From assembly GCA_963850525.1 (NCBI GenBank), contig CAWKLQ010000008.1:1054001-1118000 (forward strand): 64,000 nt of DNA. Reading direction: 5' to 3'. Shown here in pieces: positions 43,119 through 51,680 of this stretch. The stretch's first letter is position 1; the number at the start of each line of letters is the position of its first letter. Source of the stretch: JAEMQF01 sp963850525. GTDB lineage: Bacteria > Pseudomonadota > Gammaproteobacteria > Burkholderiales > Burkholderiaceae_C. Made by a program: the position numbers and the translations under genes. Under the pieces are notes generated by a model. It did no database searches and was not told where the DNA came from. It was given only the letters and a program-made list of their open reading frames with translations.

Positions 43119-44261
43119 TCAATGCAGTGCGTTCGACGGGTGCGCGGGACGCCGGTGCACGACTCGCGCCAAGTGCCTGGGCATCGCGCCGAGCAAATGC
43201 AGGGGGTCGCGGCCGAGCCACGCCGAGAGCTCGGGAAGTTCGATGCCTTCGTCTTGCTGCGAGCCCAGCAGGATCACTTCGTCGCCGTACCTGGCGTGCG
43301 GAACGTCGGTCAAGTCGACACGCACATGTTCGAAGTGGCTGGGCGCGAGCAAGCGCACGCGCCGCCCGTTCACGAGCACGACCGCCGACTCCGGCAGGCG
43401 CCGCGGCAGGGCGTCGCCCCAGCCCACGGGAATGACGCCGACACGCTGGTTGGCGCGCAATTCGAAAGGCGCCGCGTACTCAGCAAGGTCGGCGGCGTGC
43501 ACGTCTTTGGCAAGCAACAGGCGAGTGCGCCAGCCCACGAGCGCGGGTCGCAGGGGAAGCGGCCGCTTCACGCCGGTGAAACCCAGGCCAAACAGGGCGC
43601 GCCCGGGATCGACCGCGTCAAGGTCCATGTGCGGAAACGCCAGCACTGCCGCGGTGCCGGAGACCATTTGCACAAGCGGCTCGACCCCGCGCCCTTGGAG
43701 CGCCGCGACCGCCTGCTTGAAGTTGCCGAACTGCCATTCGCCGTAGTCTTGCATGCGGCTCGGGTCGGGCAAGTGAAGATGCGCGTAGGCACCCGCAATG
43801 CGCAAGCGGCGCAAGCCGCGCAGCGCATCTGCCAGGGACGCGGCGTCGCGCGGCAGCACGCCGGCGCGCAGCGCGCCGACGTCGATCTTGATGAACGCGG
43901 CTATCGTCCCGACGGCTGCAGCGTTCCACGCAACGGCCTCGTCGATGCTCGACAGCGTGATCGTCAGGCGCTCGGCTTCGACGACAGGCGCGGCGTCGGG
44001 AAGGCAGTTGGGGTAGAGCAGGATCTCGGACTTGCGCGACGACTTGCGGATCTGCAGCGCGTCTTCGACGCTGCCCACCGCAAATGCGTCGACGCCGCTC
44101 GTCGCGAGCGCAGGCGCGACATCGCTGATTCCGCAACCGTAAGCGTCGCCTTTCAGGCACGCGTAGAGGCGCGTTCCTGGCGCGAGCGCGCTGCGAATGG
44201 TGTTGGCGTTGTGCACGACGGCGTCGACGTCGATTTCGAGTTCGACGGCGCGCCCCGCCAT
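43119..44261 (-). CDS. Alanine racemase-like fold-type III PLP protein
   Basis: About 380 residues. The PLP Lys is K37 in ACLKGDAYGCG (usually KANAYGHG), and the TIM barrel runs to about residue 240 with a C-terminal beta domain containing VPVGWGDALPRR. The loop that in alanine racemase reads C/S-M-D-Q is replaced here by SHFEH, so the substrate pocket differs. A specialised amino-acid racemase or decarboxylase-like enzyme is likely rather than a cell-wall enzyme, given its place inside a transport operon. A GTG at 44279 overlapping the ATPase stop (GTGA) is an alternative start. Confidence 0.8.
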   Translation of the reverse strand: MAGRAVELEIDVDAVVHNANTIRSALAPGTRLYACLKGDAYGCGISDVAPALATSGVDAFAVGSVEDALQIRKSSRKSEILLYPNCLPDAAPVVEAERLTITLSSIDEAVAWNAAAVGTIAAFIKIDVGALRAGVLPRDAASLADALRGLRRLRIAGAYAHLHLPDPSRMQDYGEWQFGNFKQAVAALQGRGVEPLVQMVSGTAAVLAFPHMDLDAVDPGRALFGLGFTGVKRPLPLRPALVGWRTRLLLAKDVHAADLAEYAAPFELRANQRVGVIPVGWGDALPRRLPESAVVLVNGRRVRLLAPSHFEHVRVDLTDVPHARYGDEVILLGSQQDEGIELPELSAWLGRDPLHLLGAMPRHLARVVHRRPAHPSNALH

Positions 44262-44275
44262 TGAGCCCGGATGAA

Positions 44276-45079
44276 TCACAACTGATAGCCCTGCTTGAAG
44301 CGCTTCAGAAACGCCTGCAGGCGCTGCGATTCGGGGTTGTCGAACAGCTGCTTCGGCTCGCCCTGTTCGATGATTTCGCCTTCGGCCATGAAGATCACGC
44401 GGTTTGCAAAGGCGCGCGCAAACGCCATTTCGTGCGTGACGATGACCATCGTCATGCCCTCGTGAACGAGCTGGCGCATCACGTCGAGCACTTCGCCGAC
44501 GAGTTCGGGGTCGAGTGCCGATGTCACTTCGTCGAACAGCATGGCCTTGGGCTGCATCGCCAGCGCGCGCGCAATCGCGACGCGCTGCTGTTGCCCTCCC
44601 GAGAGGCGCCCCGGCAGCGAATCCGCCTTGTCGGCCAGGCCGACGCGCGCGAGCAGCGAAGCCGCCAGCTCCTCGGCCTGCGCGCGCGGCATCCCCAGCG
44701 CGCGCACCGGGCCGAGCGCGACGTTTTTCAGCGCCGTCATGTGCGGGAACAGGTTGAAGCTCTGGAACACCATGCCCACCTGGGTGCGCATGCGTGCGAT
44801 TTCGGCTTCGCTGCGGCGCACCCTGGCGCCCGCGGCGTTTACCGAATAGCCCATGTTCTCGCCGCCGATCGTGATCTCGCCTTGCTGAAATTCTTCGAGC
44901 AGGTTGATGCAGCGCAGCAGCGTCGTCTTACCCGAGCCGCTGGGGCCGATCACGACGACGGCTTCGCCTTTTTTCACTTCGGCGTTGACGTGTTTCAGCA
45001 CCTGGTTCGCGCCGAACCATTTGGAGACGTCGCGGATCGCGATCTCCACGGTTCCGGCTGACGTGTTCTCAATGGACAT
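44276..45079 (-). CDS. Polar amino-acid ABC importer ATPase (GlnQ/HisP-like)
   Basis: A 267-residue ATPase with Walker A GPSGSGKTT, Q-loop FQSFNLFPHMT, signature LSGGQQQR, Walker B AMLFDEVTSALDPE and VTHEMAFAR. The wording is that of the PAAT family (GlnQ, HisP). It carries an insert after strand 2 (GYSVNAAGARVRR) seen in some amino-acid systems. It overlaps the upstream permease by 11 bp. Confidence 0.94.
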   Translation of the reverse strand: MSIENTSAGTVEIAIRDVSKWFGANQVLKHVNAEVKKGEAVVVIGPSGSGKTTLLRCINLLEEFQQGEITIGGENMGYSVNAAGARVRRSEAEIARMRTQVGMVFQSFNLFPHMTALKNVALGPVRALGMPRAQAEELAASLLARVGLADKADSLPGRLSGGQQQRVAIARALAMQPKAMLFDEVTSALDPELVGEVLDVMRQLVHEGMTMVIVTHEMAFARAFANRVIFMAEGEIIEQGEPKQLFDNPESQRLQAFLKRFKQGYQL

Positions 45080-45713
45080 AGTTCAATCGTTGTTCGAGCC
45101 GGGCACCGATTCGCGAAAGCAAGAAGCAGATGACGAAGTACACGGCAGCGACCGCGCCGAAGATGACAAACGGCGCGAGCGTGCGCTCGACGATTTGGCG
45201 GCCGACGTAGGTGACGTCGGCCAGGCCGATGATCGCGACGAGCGACGTGCCTTTGACGACCATGATGCAGGTGTTGATGAAGGGCGGGCCTGCAGCGCGC
45301 ATCGCCTGTTGCAGCACGACGTCGATAAAAATGCGCGGCGTCGTCAACCCGATCGCTCGGCCGGCTTCCCACTGCCCGAGCGGCACCGAGAGCACCGCGC
45401 CGCGGAACACTTCCGTCATGAACGCCGAAAAGTAGGCGGCGACGACGACGATGCCGCCGCTCACCGGTTCGATCTGCACGCCCGCGTAAGGCAAGGCGTA
45501 GTACATCGCGAACAGCATGACGAGCAAGGGCACGCCGCGCATCAGGTACAGATAGACCTCCACGCCCACGCGCGCCACCGCCCCGGCGTAGAGCTGAACC
45601 AGCGCGAGCCCCATGCCGAGCAGGGTGGCGAGCACGATCGCCGCGGCCGACAAGTACAGCGTGATCGCGGTGCCGCGTGCGAGCAAAGGCAGGCTGACGA
45701 GCAACAAGTCCAT
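45069..45713 (-). CDS. Polar amino-acid ABC importer permease 2
   Basis: A 214-residue PAAT-type permease with about five spans. YLYLMRGVPLLVMLF and the EAA-like loop QWEAGRAIGLTTPRIFIDVVLQQA mark the family, and VKGTSLVAIIGLADV follows. The start overlaps the preceding permease stop as TGATG. It forms a heterodimer with permease 1. Confidence 0.93.
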   Translation of the reverse strand: MDLLLVSLPLLARGTAITLYLSAAAIVLATLLGMGLALVQLYAGAVARVGVEVYLYLMRGVPLLVMLFAMYYALPYAGVQIEPVSGGIVVVAAYFSAFMTEVFRGAVLSVPLGQWEAGRAIGLTTPRIFIDVVLQQAMRAAGPPFINTCIMVVKGTSLVAIIGLADVTYVGRQIVERTLAPFVIFGAVAAVYFVICFLLSRIGARLEQRLNYVH

Positions 45714-46363
45714 CAGGCGATCCGCACGCGCCGCTCGAGCAGACGCATGGCACCCGCGAACAGCGCAGTCAAGGCGAGATAGAACAACGCCAGCGTGAAG
45801 AAGATTTCGAAGACCGCCGCAGTGCGGTCGGCGAGCAGGCGCGCGTGAAACGTCATCTCCGCCACGGAAATCGTCGCGACGAGCGACGTGTCCTTGATGA
45901 TCAGCACGCCCTGGTTGGACAGCGGCGGAATCACCTTGCGCAGCGCCTGCGGCAAGACGATGATGCGAAACGCGGCCGCGGGAGTGAGGCCCAGCGCAAT
46001 GCCGGCTTCGGCCTGACGCACCGAGACGGCAGCGATTCCGCCGCGATAGATCTCCGCCGCGTAGGCGCCGTTCTGCAACACGAGCGCGAGCAGCCCCGAC
46101 GTGAATCCGTCGAGCGGATAACCCAGCACGCCCGAGCCGAAGAAGATGAAGAACATCTGCACGAGCACCGGCGTATTGCGCACCACTTCGACGTAAGCGC
46201 GCGCGAGCACCGCGAGAACCCGCGAGCGCGACCTCAGCCCCATCACGACGGGAACGCCCCACAGCGCAGCGAGCACGATCGCGGGCAACGCGAGCGCCAG
46301 CGTCATGAGCAGCCCTTGCGCGAGCGTGGGCGCGATGCGCAGCAGAAAGCCCAGGTCCGGCAA
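45713..46363 (-). CDS. Polar amino-acid ABC importer permease 1
   Basis: A 216-residue PAAT permease with YVEVVRNTPVLVQMFFIFFG, the EAA-like loop RQAEAGIALGLTPAAAFRIIV and IKDTSLVATISVAEM. The start is a TTG at 46363 backed by a strong AAGGGGAGGG ribosome-binding site 7 nt upstream, which decides the start in the absence of an ATG. Confidence 0.92.
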   Translation of the reverse strand: MPDLGFLLRIAPTLAQGLLMTLALALPAIVLAALWGVPVVMGLRSRSRVLAVLARAYVEVVRNTPVLVQMFFIFFGSGVLGYPLDGFTSGLLALVLQNGAYAAEIYRGGIAAVSVRQAEAGIALGLTPAAAFRIIVLPQALRKVIPPLSNQGVLIIKDTSLVATISVAEMTFHARLLADRTAAVFEIFFTLALFYLALTALFAGAMRLLERRVRIA

Positions 46364-46416
46364 GGCGCCGCCCTCCCCTTAACCGAGCCGCGCCGCGGGA
46401 GTTGCCGCGTGCCGCG

Positions 46417-47271
46417 TCACTTCGGCGCTTCGTTGTAGAAGCGCTGCGCAGGCGGGTTGCGGCCGAACCACTTGCGATAGATGTCGGAGTATTCGTTGTA
46501 GCGCGAACCGGAGACCATCTCCTGCACCATCGTGTCGAGCCACAGCCACAGCGTGAAGTCGCCCGGCTTCATGAAGATCGCGTTGCCTTGCGTCACCGCC
46601 AAGTTTTCGCGCAGAACAATCAGTTCCTTGTTGTTGTTCGCGTACCAGTTGAGCACCGGCGTGTCCATCTGCATCGCCTGGGCCTGGCCCGACTTCAGCG
46701 CGGTGAACATGGCACTGGGCGTGTCGAAAGTCAGCGCCTTGACGTTGGGCAGGAAGCGCTTCTGCCGGTCCGCCATCTGCGGGTTGCTGAGATTGGCGAT
46801 CGTGTACTTCGCATTGTTCAACTCGGCCAGGCTGTTCACGTTCGCGTCTTTGCGCACCAGCACGGAAATGCTCGAATCGATGTACGGCCGACTGAACGCG
46901 ACGCGCAACGCCCGATCCGGGTAGACCGTCGTCGACGCCAGGCCGATGTCGGCGCGCCCGGAGTTGACGGCGGGCCAGCGCCCCTCGCTCGTCACCGTCA
47001 CGAACTCGATCTTGTTCTCGTCGCCGAGCAGCGACTTGGCGATGAAGCGCGCCAGGTCGATGTCGAAGCCGACGAGCTTGCCCGTCTCATCGGTATAACA
47101 AAACGGCGGCGCGGTGCCGAAGGTCGCGACGATCAGCTTGTCGCGCTTGACGATTTCGTCGAGCCGCGACGTGGGTGCCTGCGCCGAGGCCGCGCCCGCA
47201 GCGGCGATACCCAGTGCAGCGAGCAGCGCCGTAGCGGCGACGCGCAGCTTTGAAAAACAGAGTGCATGCAT
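46417..47271 (-). CDS. Amino-acid ABC importer periplasmic binding protein
   Basis: A 284-residue SBP_bac_3-family protein with a signal peptide to about residue 31 (AGAASAQ). GTAPPFCYTDETGKLVGFDIDLARFIA is split around residues 50-76 and GRADIGLASTTVYPDRA near residue 105. The C-terminal NEYSDIYRKWFG is typical. RADIG differs from the usual carboxylate-binding R-x-D pattern only slightly, so an amino-acid-like ligand is expected. The ATG at 47271 has GAGGAGA just upstream. It is the first gene of the nine-gene operon. Confidence 0.92.
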   Translation of the reverse strand: MHALCFSKLRVAATALLAALGIAAAGAASAQAPTSRLDEIVKRDKLIVATFGTAPPFCYTDETGKLVGFDIDLARFIAKSLLGDENKIEFVTVTSEGRWPAVNSGRADIGLASTTVYPDRALRVAFSRPYIDSSISVLVRKDANVNSLAELNNAKYTIANLSNPQMADRQKRFLPNVKALTFDTPSAMFTALKSGQAQAMQMDTPVLNWYANNNKELIVLRENLAVTQGNAIFMKPGDFTLWLWLDTMVQEMVSGSRYNEYSDIYRKWFGRNPPAQRFYNEAPK

Positions 47272-47293
47272 ATCGTCTCCTCGAAGGTGTGGT

Positions 47294-47317
47294 GGAATAC
47301 GATTCCGCAATCCGGAA
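47294..47317. promoter_or_regulatory. Overlapping palindromes in the IclR/transport divergent promoter
   Basis: TTCCG-CAATC-CGGAA (47303-47317) is a 15-bp palindrome of the size and composition common for IclR-family operators. GGAAT-ACG-ATTCC (47294-47306) overlaps its left arm. Both lie in the 120-bp gap, 23-46 bp from the binding-protein start and 75-98 bp from the regulator start. Confidence 0.62.
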
Positions 47318-47391
47318 GTTTTCTTCCTGATCTATCGCCTTTGTATGCCGAGTTTGCGAGCCGGTCAATGCGTAGTTTGCCAAGGAGTCAG

Positions 47392-48168
47392 ATGCCCACG
47401 ACACGCACCGATGCCGCCACCGATCAGCCGCTTGACCGCGCGCTCGCGGTGCTGACGGCGCTCGCCGAAGCGGCGCGCCCGGCGTCGATCACGGAAATCG
47501 CGGCGCTCTGCGGGCTTCCCGTGACCACGGTGCACCGCCTGGCGGCGCAACTCGAGAAGCGCAAGCTCGTGAAGCGCGCGCTGGGGTCGAAGAAGCTGAT
47601 CGTCGGCGCGGCGCTGGTGCGCCTGGGCGTCGCTGCGGCACAGGCGGCGCTGCGTTCGGACCGCGTCCATCAAATCCTCGTTGCGCTCGCCACAGAGCTC
47701 GGCGAACCCTGCCAGATCGGCGTGCGCATCGAGAACGAAGTCGTCTACGTCGACACGGCGCGCGCCGCGCGCTCCGCCGGCCTGCACTTCGACCAGGGTA
47801 AACACGCACCACTGCAATGCACGTCGATCGGCAAGTTGTTTCTCGCCGAGATGGCGGATGCCGACTTCGAGTGGTGGCTGCGCAGCGCCGTTCTCGCCAA
47901 GTTCACTGCGGCAACCATCGTCTCCAGGCCCAAGCTGCGCAGCGTCGTGAACGAGGTGCGCAGATGCGGCTGGGCGACGAGCAACGAGGAGTTCGTTCCC
48001 GGCGTCGTCGGCTGCGCCGTGCCGATCCGCCTGGTTGCCGACTCGCGCCTGCTCGCCGGGCTGGGCCTGGCCGTGCCGAGCGCGAGGACGCCCTTCGCCA
48101 AGCTCAAAGGCTTCGTGCCGGTGTTGAAGGCCGCGGCACGGGAGATCGCGGCGGAATCGGGTGAATGA
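47392..48168 (+). CDS. IclR-family transcriptional regulator
   Basis: A 258-residue regulator: the N-terminal winged helix (PLDRALAVLTALAEAA, ITEIAALCGLPVTTVHRLAAQL) and the IclR effector domain from about residue 85, with LQCTSIGKLFLAEM and GWATSNEEFVPGVVGCAVPI. The ATG at 47392 follows AAGGAG. Divergent from the nine-gene catabolic operon, it is its probable regulator. The ligand may be the transported compound or its CoA derivative. Confidence 0.93.
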   Translation: MPTTRTDAATDQPLDRALAVLTALAEAARPASITEIAALCGLPVTTVHRLAAQLEKRKLVKRALGSKKLIVGAALVRLGVAAAQAALRSDRVHQILVALATELGEPCQIGVRIENEVVYVDTARAARSAGLHFDQGKHAPLQCTSIGKLFLAEMADADFEWWLRSAVLAKFTAATIVSRPKLRSVVNEVRRCGWATSNEEFVPGVVGCAVPIRLVADSRLLAGLGLAVPSARTPFAKLKGFVPVLKAAAREIAAESGE

Positions 48169-48242
48169 TGCGGATTGGCCTCGGTCGAATCGCACAAGAC
48201 ACGAGCCGAAAACGCTCGATCCCCGGCAACCGGCGTTCGCCC

Positions 48243-48405
48243 AGGCCTTGTACTCGACGACGGACAACCCGCCGTTGCAGTCGTTCGCGAAGACCAGCCC
48301 TTCTTTGTCGACGCAGACGTCGCGCGCCTCGATGGTGCCGATCGATTGCGCCGAGAATTGTTGCCACGACATAAGATCACGCAGCTGCATTTCGAATCGA
48401 GGCAC
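48243..48405 (-). pseudogene. Possible C-terminal remnant of an LVIVD-type propeller protein
   Basis: Reading leftwards, the stretch encodes IGTIEARDVCVDKEGLVFAN followed by DCNGGLSVVEYK, which resembles the C-terminal blade of LVIVD-repeat proteins. There is no stop at the expected end and no upstream gene. It fills the gap between the IclR gene and the VOC gene. The similarity is judged by eye only. Confidence 0.3.
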
Positions 48406-48410
48406 GCTCC

Positions 48411-48884
48411 ATGGCGGTCACTGAGCTGAATCACTACTTTGTTCGATCCAATGACCTCGAACGCTCACGGCGCTTTTACTGCGACGTGTTGGGATTTCAA
48501 GTGATGCCGCGGCCCGACTTTCCTTTTCCCGGCCACTGGCTCGGCGTGAACGGCAAGGTCCAAGTGCACCTGGGCACACATGGTGTACCGAACTCGCAGC
48601 TCTATTACCTCGGAAGTTCGGAGCGCTCGGCCACGGACAACAGCGGCGTCGTCGACCACATCTGCTTTCTCGCCGACGAGCCTGAAGCGTTCCTGCGGCG
48701 CCTTGAAGCGCTCGGGCTGGCCGTTCGCAGGCGCTACTTCTCGGAGTTCCAGCTGTACCAGCTGTTGTTCAAGGATCCCGACGGTCTGACGATCGAACTC
48801 AACTTCAACGGCATCAGCGCCGATTCGCCGTGGAGCCACGGCGCTGAGAACTACGCCGAGATGCCGCGTGTCACACAGCGCTGA
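48411..48884 (+). CDS. VOC-family (glyoxalase/dioxygenase fold) protein
   Basis: A 157-residue protein with the two beta-alpha-beta-beta-beta modules of the vicinal oxygen chelate superfamily. Metal ligands are visible as His in LNHYFVRS, His in VDHICFLA and Glu in TIELNFNG. Relatives include glyoxalase I, fosfomycin-resistance proteins and ring-cleavage dioxygenases; the exact reaction is unknown. It is a single gene, possibly co-regulated with the neighbouring IclR gene. Confidence 0.9.
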   Translation: MAVTELNHYFVRSNDLERSRRFYCDVLGFQVMPRPDFPFPGHWLGVNGKVQVHLGTHGVPNSQLYYLGSSERSATDNSGVVDHICFLADEPEAFLRRLEALGLAVRRRYFSEFQLYQLLFKDPDGLTIELNFNGISADSPWSHGAENYAEMPRVTQR

Positions 48885-49058
48885 TACCGCAAGGAATTCA
48901 CCAGACGGCGCTTCGCTCCGACTGCGCTGCGGTGCTCGCCCTTGGGTCGCGCCCCGAACTCGCTGCGCTCAAGAAAGCGTTCGCAGAGCGCGAGGATTCG
49001 CGCGTCCAGAACGTTGTCAGAACACGCGTGCGCGCGCGAGCAGGGCCGCACCGTTCGC

Positions 49059-50051
49059 TCAGGAGTCGGCGGTGAAGCCGATGCTCTTCACGATCGGGCC
49101 CCAGCGTTCGCTGTCGGCCTTGAGCATCGCTTCGAGTTCGCCCGGCGACGACGACTTGGCCTCCAGCCCCATGACGGCAAGACCGTCGATCACGTCGGGC
49201 GCGGCCAGCGCCGTTCGCAGCGCGGAGTTGGCGCGCTGCACGACGTCGGCTGACGCTTTTCCCGGCAGGTAGAAACCGAACCATTCGCTGAACACGAGGT
49301 CCTTGAAGCCTTGTTCGGCGAGCGTCGCCACGTCGGGTGCGAACTTGTTGCGCTGCGCGCCGGTGGCCGCAAGCACCCGGCAGCGGCCGCTCGCGACGTG
49401 TTGCGTGAACTCGCCCACCGGCCCCGACACGGCAGGCACCTGACCGCCTATCATGTCGAGGATGGCCGGTTGCGTACCGCGGTAGGGGATGTGCTTCAAG
49501 TCGACGCCGCCGGCGCGGCCGATGAGCACGCCGATGAAATGCGGCACCGAGCCGGCAGCCGGCGATCCGTAATTCGCCTGGGTGGGGTTCGCCTTGCACC
49601 AGGCGAGGAAGTCGGGAATGTTCTTCACCGCCGCCGGCACGGCGGGCCCGACGGCGAACCCGAAGTCGAAGACGGCACCGAGCGACGCCGGAGTCAAGTC
49701 GGCGATCGGGTCGTAGGCCAGCTTCTTGTAGATGTGCGGGTAGATGCCGAGCATCGACATCGGCGTCTGCAGCAACGTCGCTCCGTCGGGGCTTTGCGTC
49801 TTCATGTGCTGGATCGCGATTTGCCCGCCCGCGCCGCTGCGGTTGTCGACGACGACCGTCTTCGCGTAACCGGGCTTCAAGCGCTCGGCGACGCGCCGGC
49901 AAATCGTGTCCGACGTGCCGCCGGGCGGAAAGCCCGTGACGATGCGCGCGCTCTCGAACGCGCCGGCCTGCGCCGACGCGCCGGGCGTGAGGCTCGCGAG
50001 CAGCGCTGACGCGCCGGTGCAGTGGATGAAGCGGCGGCGGGTGATGGGCAT
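49059..50051 (-). CDS. Bug/TctC-family periplasmic binding protein
   Basis: A 330-residue tripartite tricarboxylate-type solute receptor. TRRRFIHCTGASALLASL at the N-terminus is a signal peptide with a twin-arginine-like RRRF. The Bug signature loops IVTGFPPGGTSDTICR and DNRSGAGGQIA bind a carboxylate group. No TctA/TctB membrane genes are near, as usual for Bug proteins in this order. It follows the M81 peptidase gene by 45 bp on the same strand, so it may bind that enzyme's substrate or act in its sensing. The 174 bp downstream, up to the VOC gene, show nothing recognisable. Confidence 0.9.
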   Translation of the reverse strand: MPITRRRFIHCTGASALLASLTPGASAQAGAFESARIVTGFPPGGTSDTICRRVAERLKPGYAKTVVVDNRSGAGGQIAIQHMKTQSPDGATLLQTPMSMLGIYPHIYKKLAYDPIADLTPASLGAVFDFGFAVGPAVPAAVKNIPDFLAWCKANPTQANYGSPAAGSVPHFIGVLIGRAGGVDLKHIPYRGTQPAILDMIGGQVPAVSGPVGEFTQHVASGRCRVLAATGAQRNKFAPDVATLAEQGFKDLVFSEWFGFYLPGKASADVVQRANSALRTALAAPDVIDGLAVMGLEAKSSSPGELEAMLKADSERWGPIVKSIGFTADS

Positions 50052-50096
50052 GGGCTCTCCGTGAATTGATGAATCGGGGGTGAGTGTCGCAAAAGA

Positions 50097-51533
50097 CTAC
50101 AGCGGCCACTTCGGCCGCTTGATCTTGCGGTACGGCAGGCTCTTCAGATCGGTCGTCACCGAACCCGGCGCGTCGACGTAGATCACGTGCTTCGCAATCT
50201 TCGAGTACGACGCGTAGAAGTGTTGCGACGACTTGACGACGATGATCTTGCGCGCGCCGAGGTCGCAACCGAGCTGCGTGAACAGGTCGGTGCCCATCGC
50301 CTGGCCGCGCACCGTGTTCAGGACGATCTGGATGCCGTTCGCCTCGACGAGAGCGCAGTCGCCGAGCGACTGCAACGTGCCCAGGCCGCTCATGTGCATG
50401 TCGGCCTTGAGCGCCTTCACGGTGCAGACCAGGTCGATCGGGTCGCCCGACATCGGCCCCACTTTGCCGCCGATGCGAAGTGGCAGCACCGCGCCGACGC
50501 CGGCATCGGTCGCGATTCGTACGGCGAGTGGGTCCCACAGCGGGCCGAGCGCGGCGTTTCCGATGCCACGCTCAACCATCCGTCGCAACATGAAAGTCGC
50601 GTCGCTCGCTGCGCCGCCGCCGGCGTTGTCGGCGCTGTCGGCGAGCACGACCGGACCACCGTCGAAGGCGAGCGCTTCGTCCAGCGCCGCGTCGATGTTC
50701 GGGTAGGGCTTGACCATCTGCTCGCGCAGGCTGAACAGCTCGTCGGCGAGCTTTCCCGCCAGCGCTTGCGCCTGCTTTGCATCACCGTCGGTGTAGACGA
50801 GCACCTTGCTTCCCATGTCGGGAACGTCGCCCCAGGGAAAACCGTGCACGAGCGAAATCGACAGCACGCCGCCCTGCCCTTCGAGCGCCATGACACGGTC
50901 GACGAGGCCGCGGCCCGGTTCGCGCGTCGTGTGGATCACGCTGATCATGTGCGCGTCGGCGACTGCCGGGACCGGCCGGACGCGGCCTTCGGCCTGCGCC
51001 ACGCACAGGTCGACGAGTTCGAAGGCGCGCTCCAGCACGTCGGTGTGCGGATACTCCTTGAACGCAATCAACAGGTCGGCGTAGTTCACCATGCGTTCGC
51101 TCAGGTGGCAGTGCGGGTCGAGCTCGGCGCCGATCACGACGCTCGGGCCGACGATCTCGCGCACCTGCTGAAGCAAATCGCCTTCGCAATCGTCATAACC
51201 ATCCGCGACCATCGCGCCGTGCAGGCCGAGCAACACCACGTCCACCGGCAACGCGGCGCGCAGGTCAGCGAGCAGTTCGTCGCGCAAGGCCTCGTACGCC
51301 ACCCGAGTGACCACACCCGAGGGCTGCGCCGCGGCGACCATGCCCTCGACCAAGGTCCAGCCCTGCTGCGCGCCACGCAGGCGCGCCGCCCAGAGCGGCG
51401 CGGCGAAGAACTGCATCTGATCCGGGTGCGCGCCTGCGGCGAAATAACCGCGCTCCTTGAACGACGCCATGCCGGCCGGCATGGGCGCAAACGTGTTGGT
51501 TTCGGTGGCGAGCGTGGCGCTGAAGATTCGCAT
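50097..51533 (-). CDS. M81 family metallopeptidase (MlrC-like)
   Basis: A 478-residue protein of the family that includes microcystinase C. The N-terminal ATETNTFAPMPA, GLHGAMVADGYDDCEGD, and ELDPHCHLSERM carry the Glu, Asp and His residues expected to bind zinc, and the C-terminal domain has KSSQHFYASY and AKHVIYVDAPG. MlrC degrades linearised microcystin; most relatives in soil and water bacteria have unknown peptide substrates. It forms a probable operon with the Bug protein and is divergent from an SDR gene. Confidence 0.9.
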   Translation of the reverse strand: MRIFSATLATETNTFAPMPAGMASFKERGYFAAGAHPDQMQFFAAPLWAARLRGAQQGWTLVEGMVAAAQPSGVVTRVAYEALRDELLADLRAALPVDVVLLGLHGAMVADGYDDCEGDLLQQVREIVGPSVVIGAELDPHCHLSERMVNYADLLIAFKEYPHTDVLERAFELVDLCVAQAEGRVRPVPAVADAHMISVIHTTREPGRGLVDRVMALEGQGGVLSISLVHGFPWGDVPDMGSKVLVYTDGDAKQAQALAGKLADELFSLREQMVKPYPNIDAALDEALAFDGGPVVLADSADNAGGGAASDATFMLRRMVERGIGNAALGPLWDPLAVRIATDAGVGAVLPLRIGGKVGPMSGDPIDLVCTVKALKADMHMSGLGTLQSLGDCALVEANGIQIVLNTVRGQAMGTDLFTQLGCDLGARKIIVVKSSQHFYASYSKIAKHVIYVDAPGSVTTDLKSLPYRKIKRPKWPL

Positions 51534-51568
51534 GCATTGAAGTGTAGGAGCGTGTCGCGGGCGGCCAA

Positions 51569-51598
51569 CGCTGAGTCACGCTGGGTCACGCCGGGTCG
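51569..51598. repeat. Three tandem 10-bp units in a divergent promoter
   Basis: CGCTGAGTCA, CGCTGGGTCA and CGCCGGGTCG follow each other without gaps between the M81 peptidase and SDR genes. A 10-bp period would place identical contacts on one face of the helix. A related CGCAGCTGGGTTACGC follows. Possibly a regulator-binding array. Confidence 0.4.
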
Positions 51599-51680
51599 CG
51601 CAGCTGGGTTACGCTTCCCTTCGCGCCGGCACACCGCCGTCGCAACCGGTCTTCACGAGGCCACACCGAGGCCCTACCCC

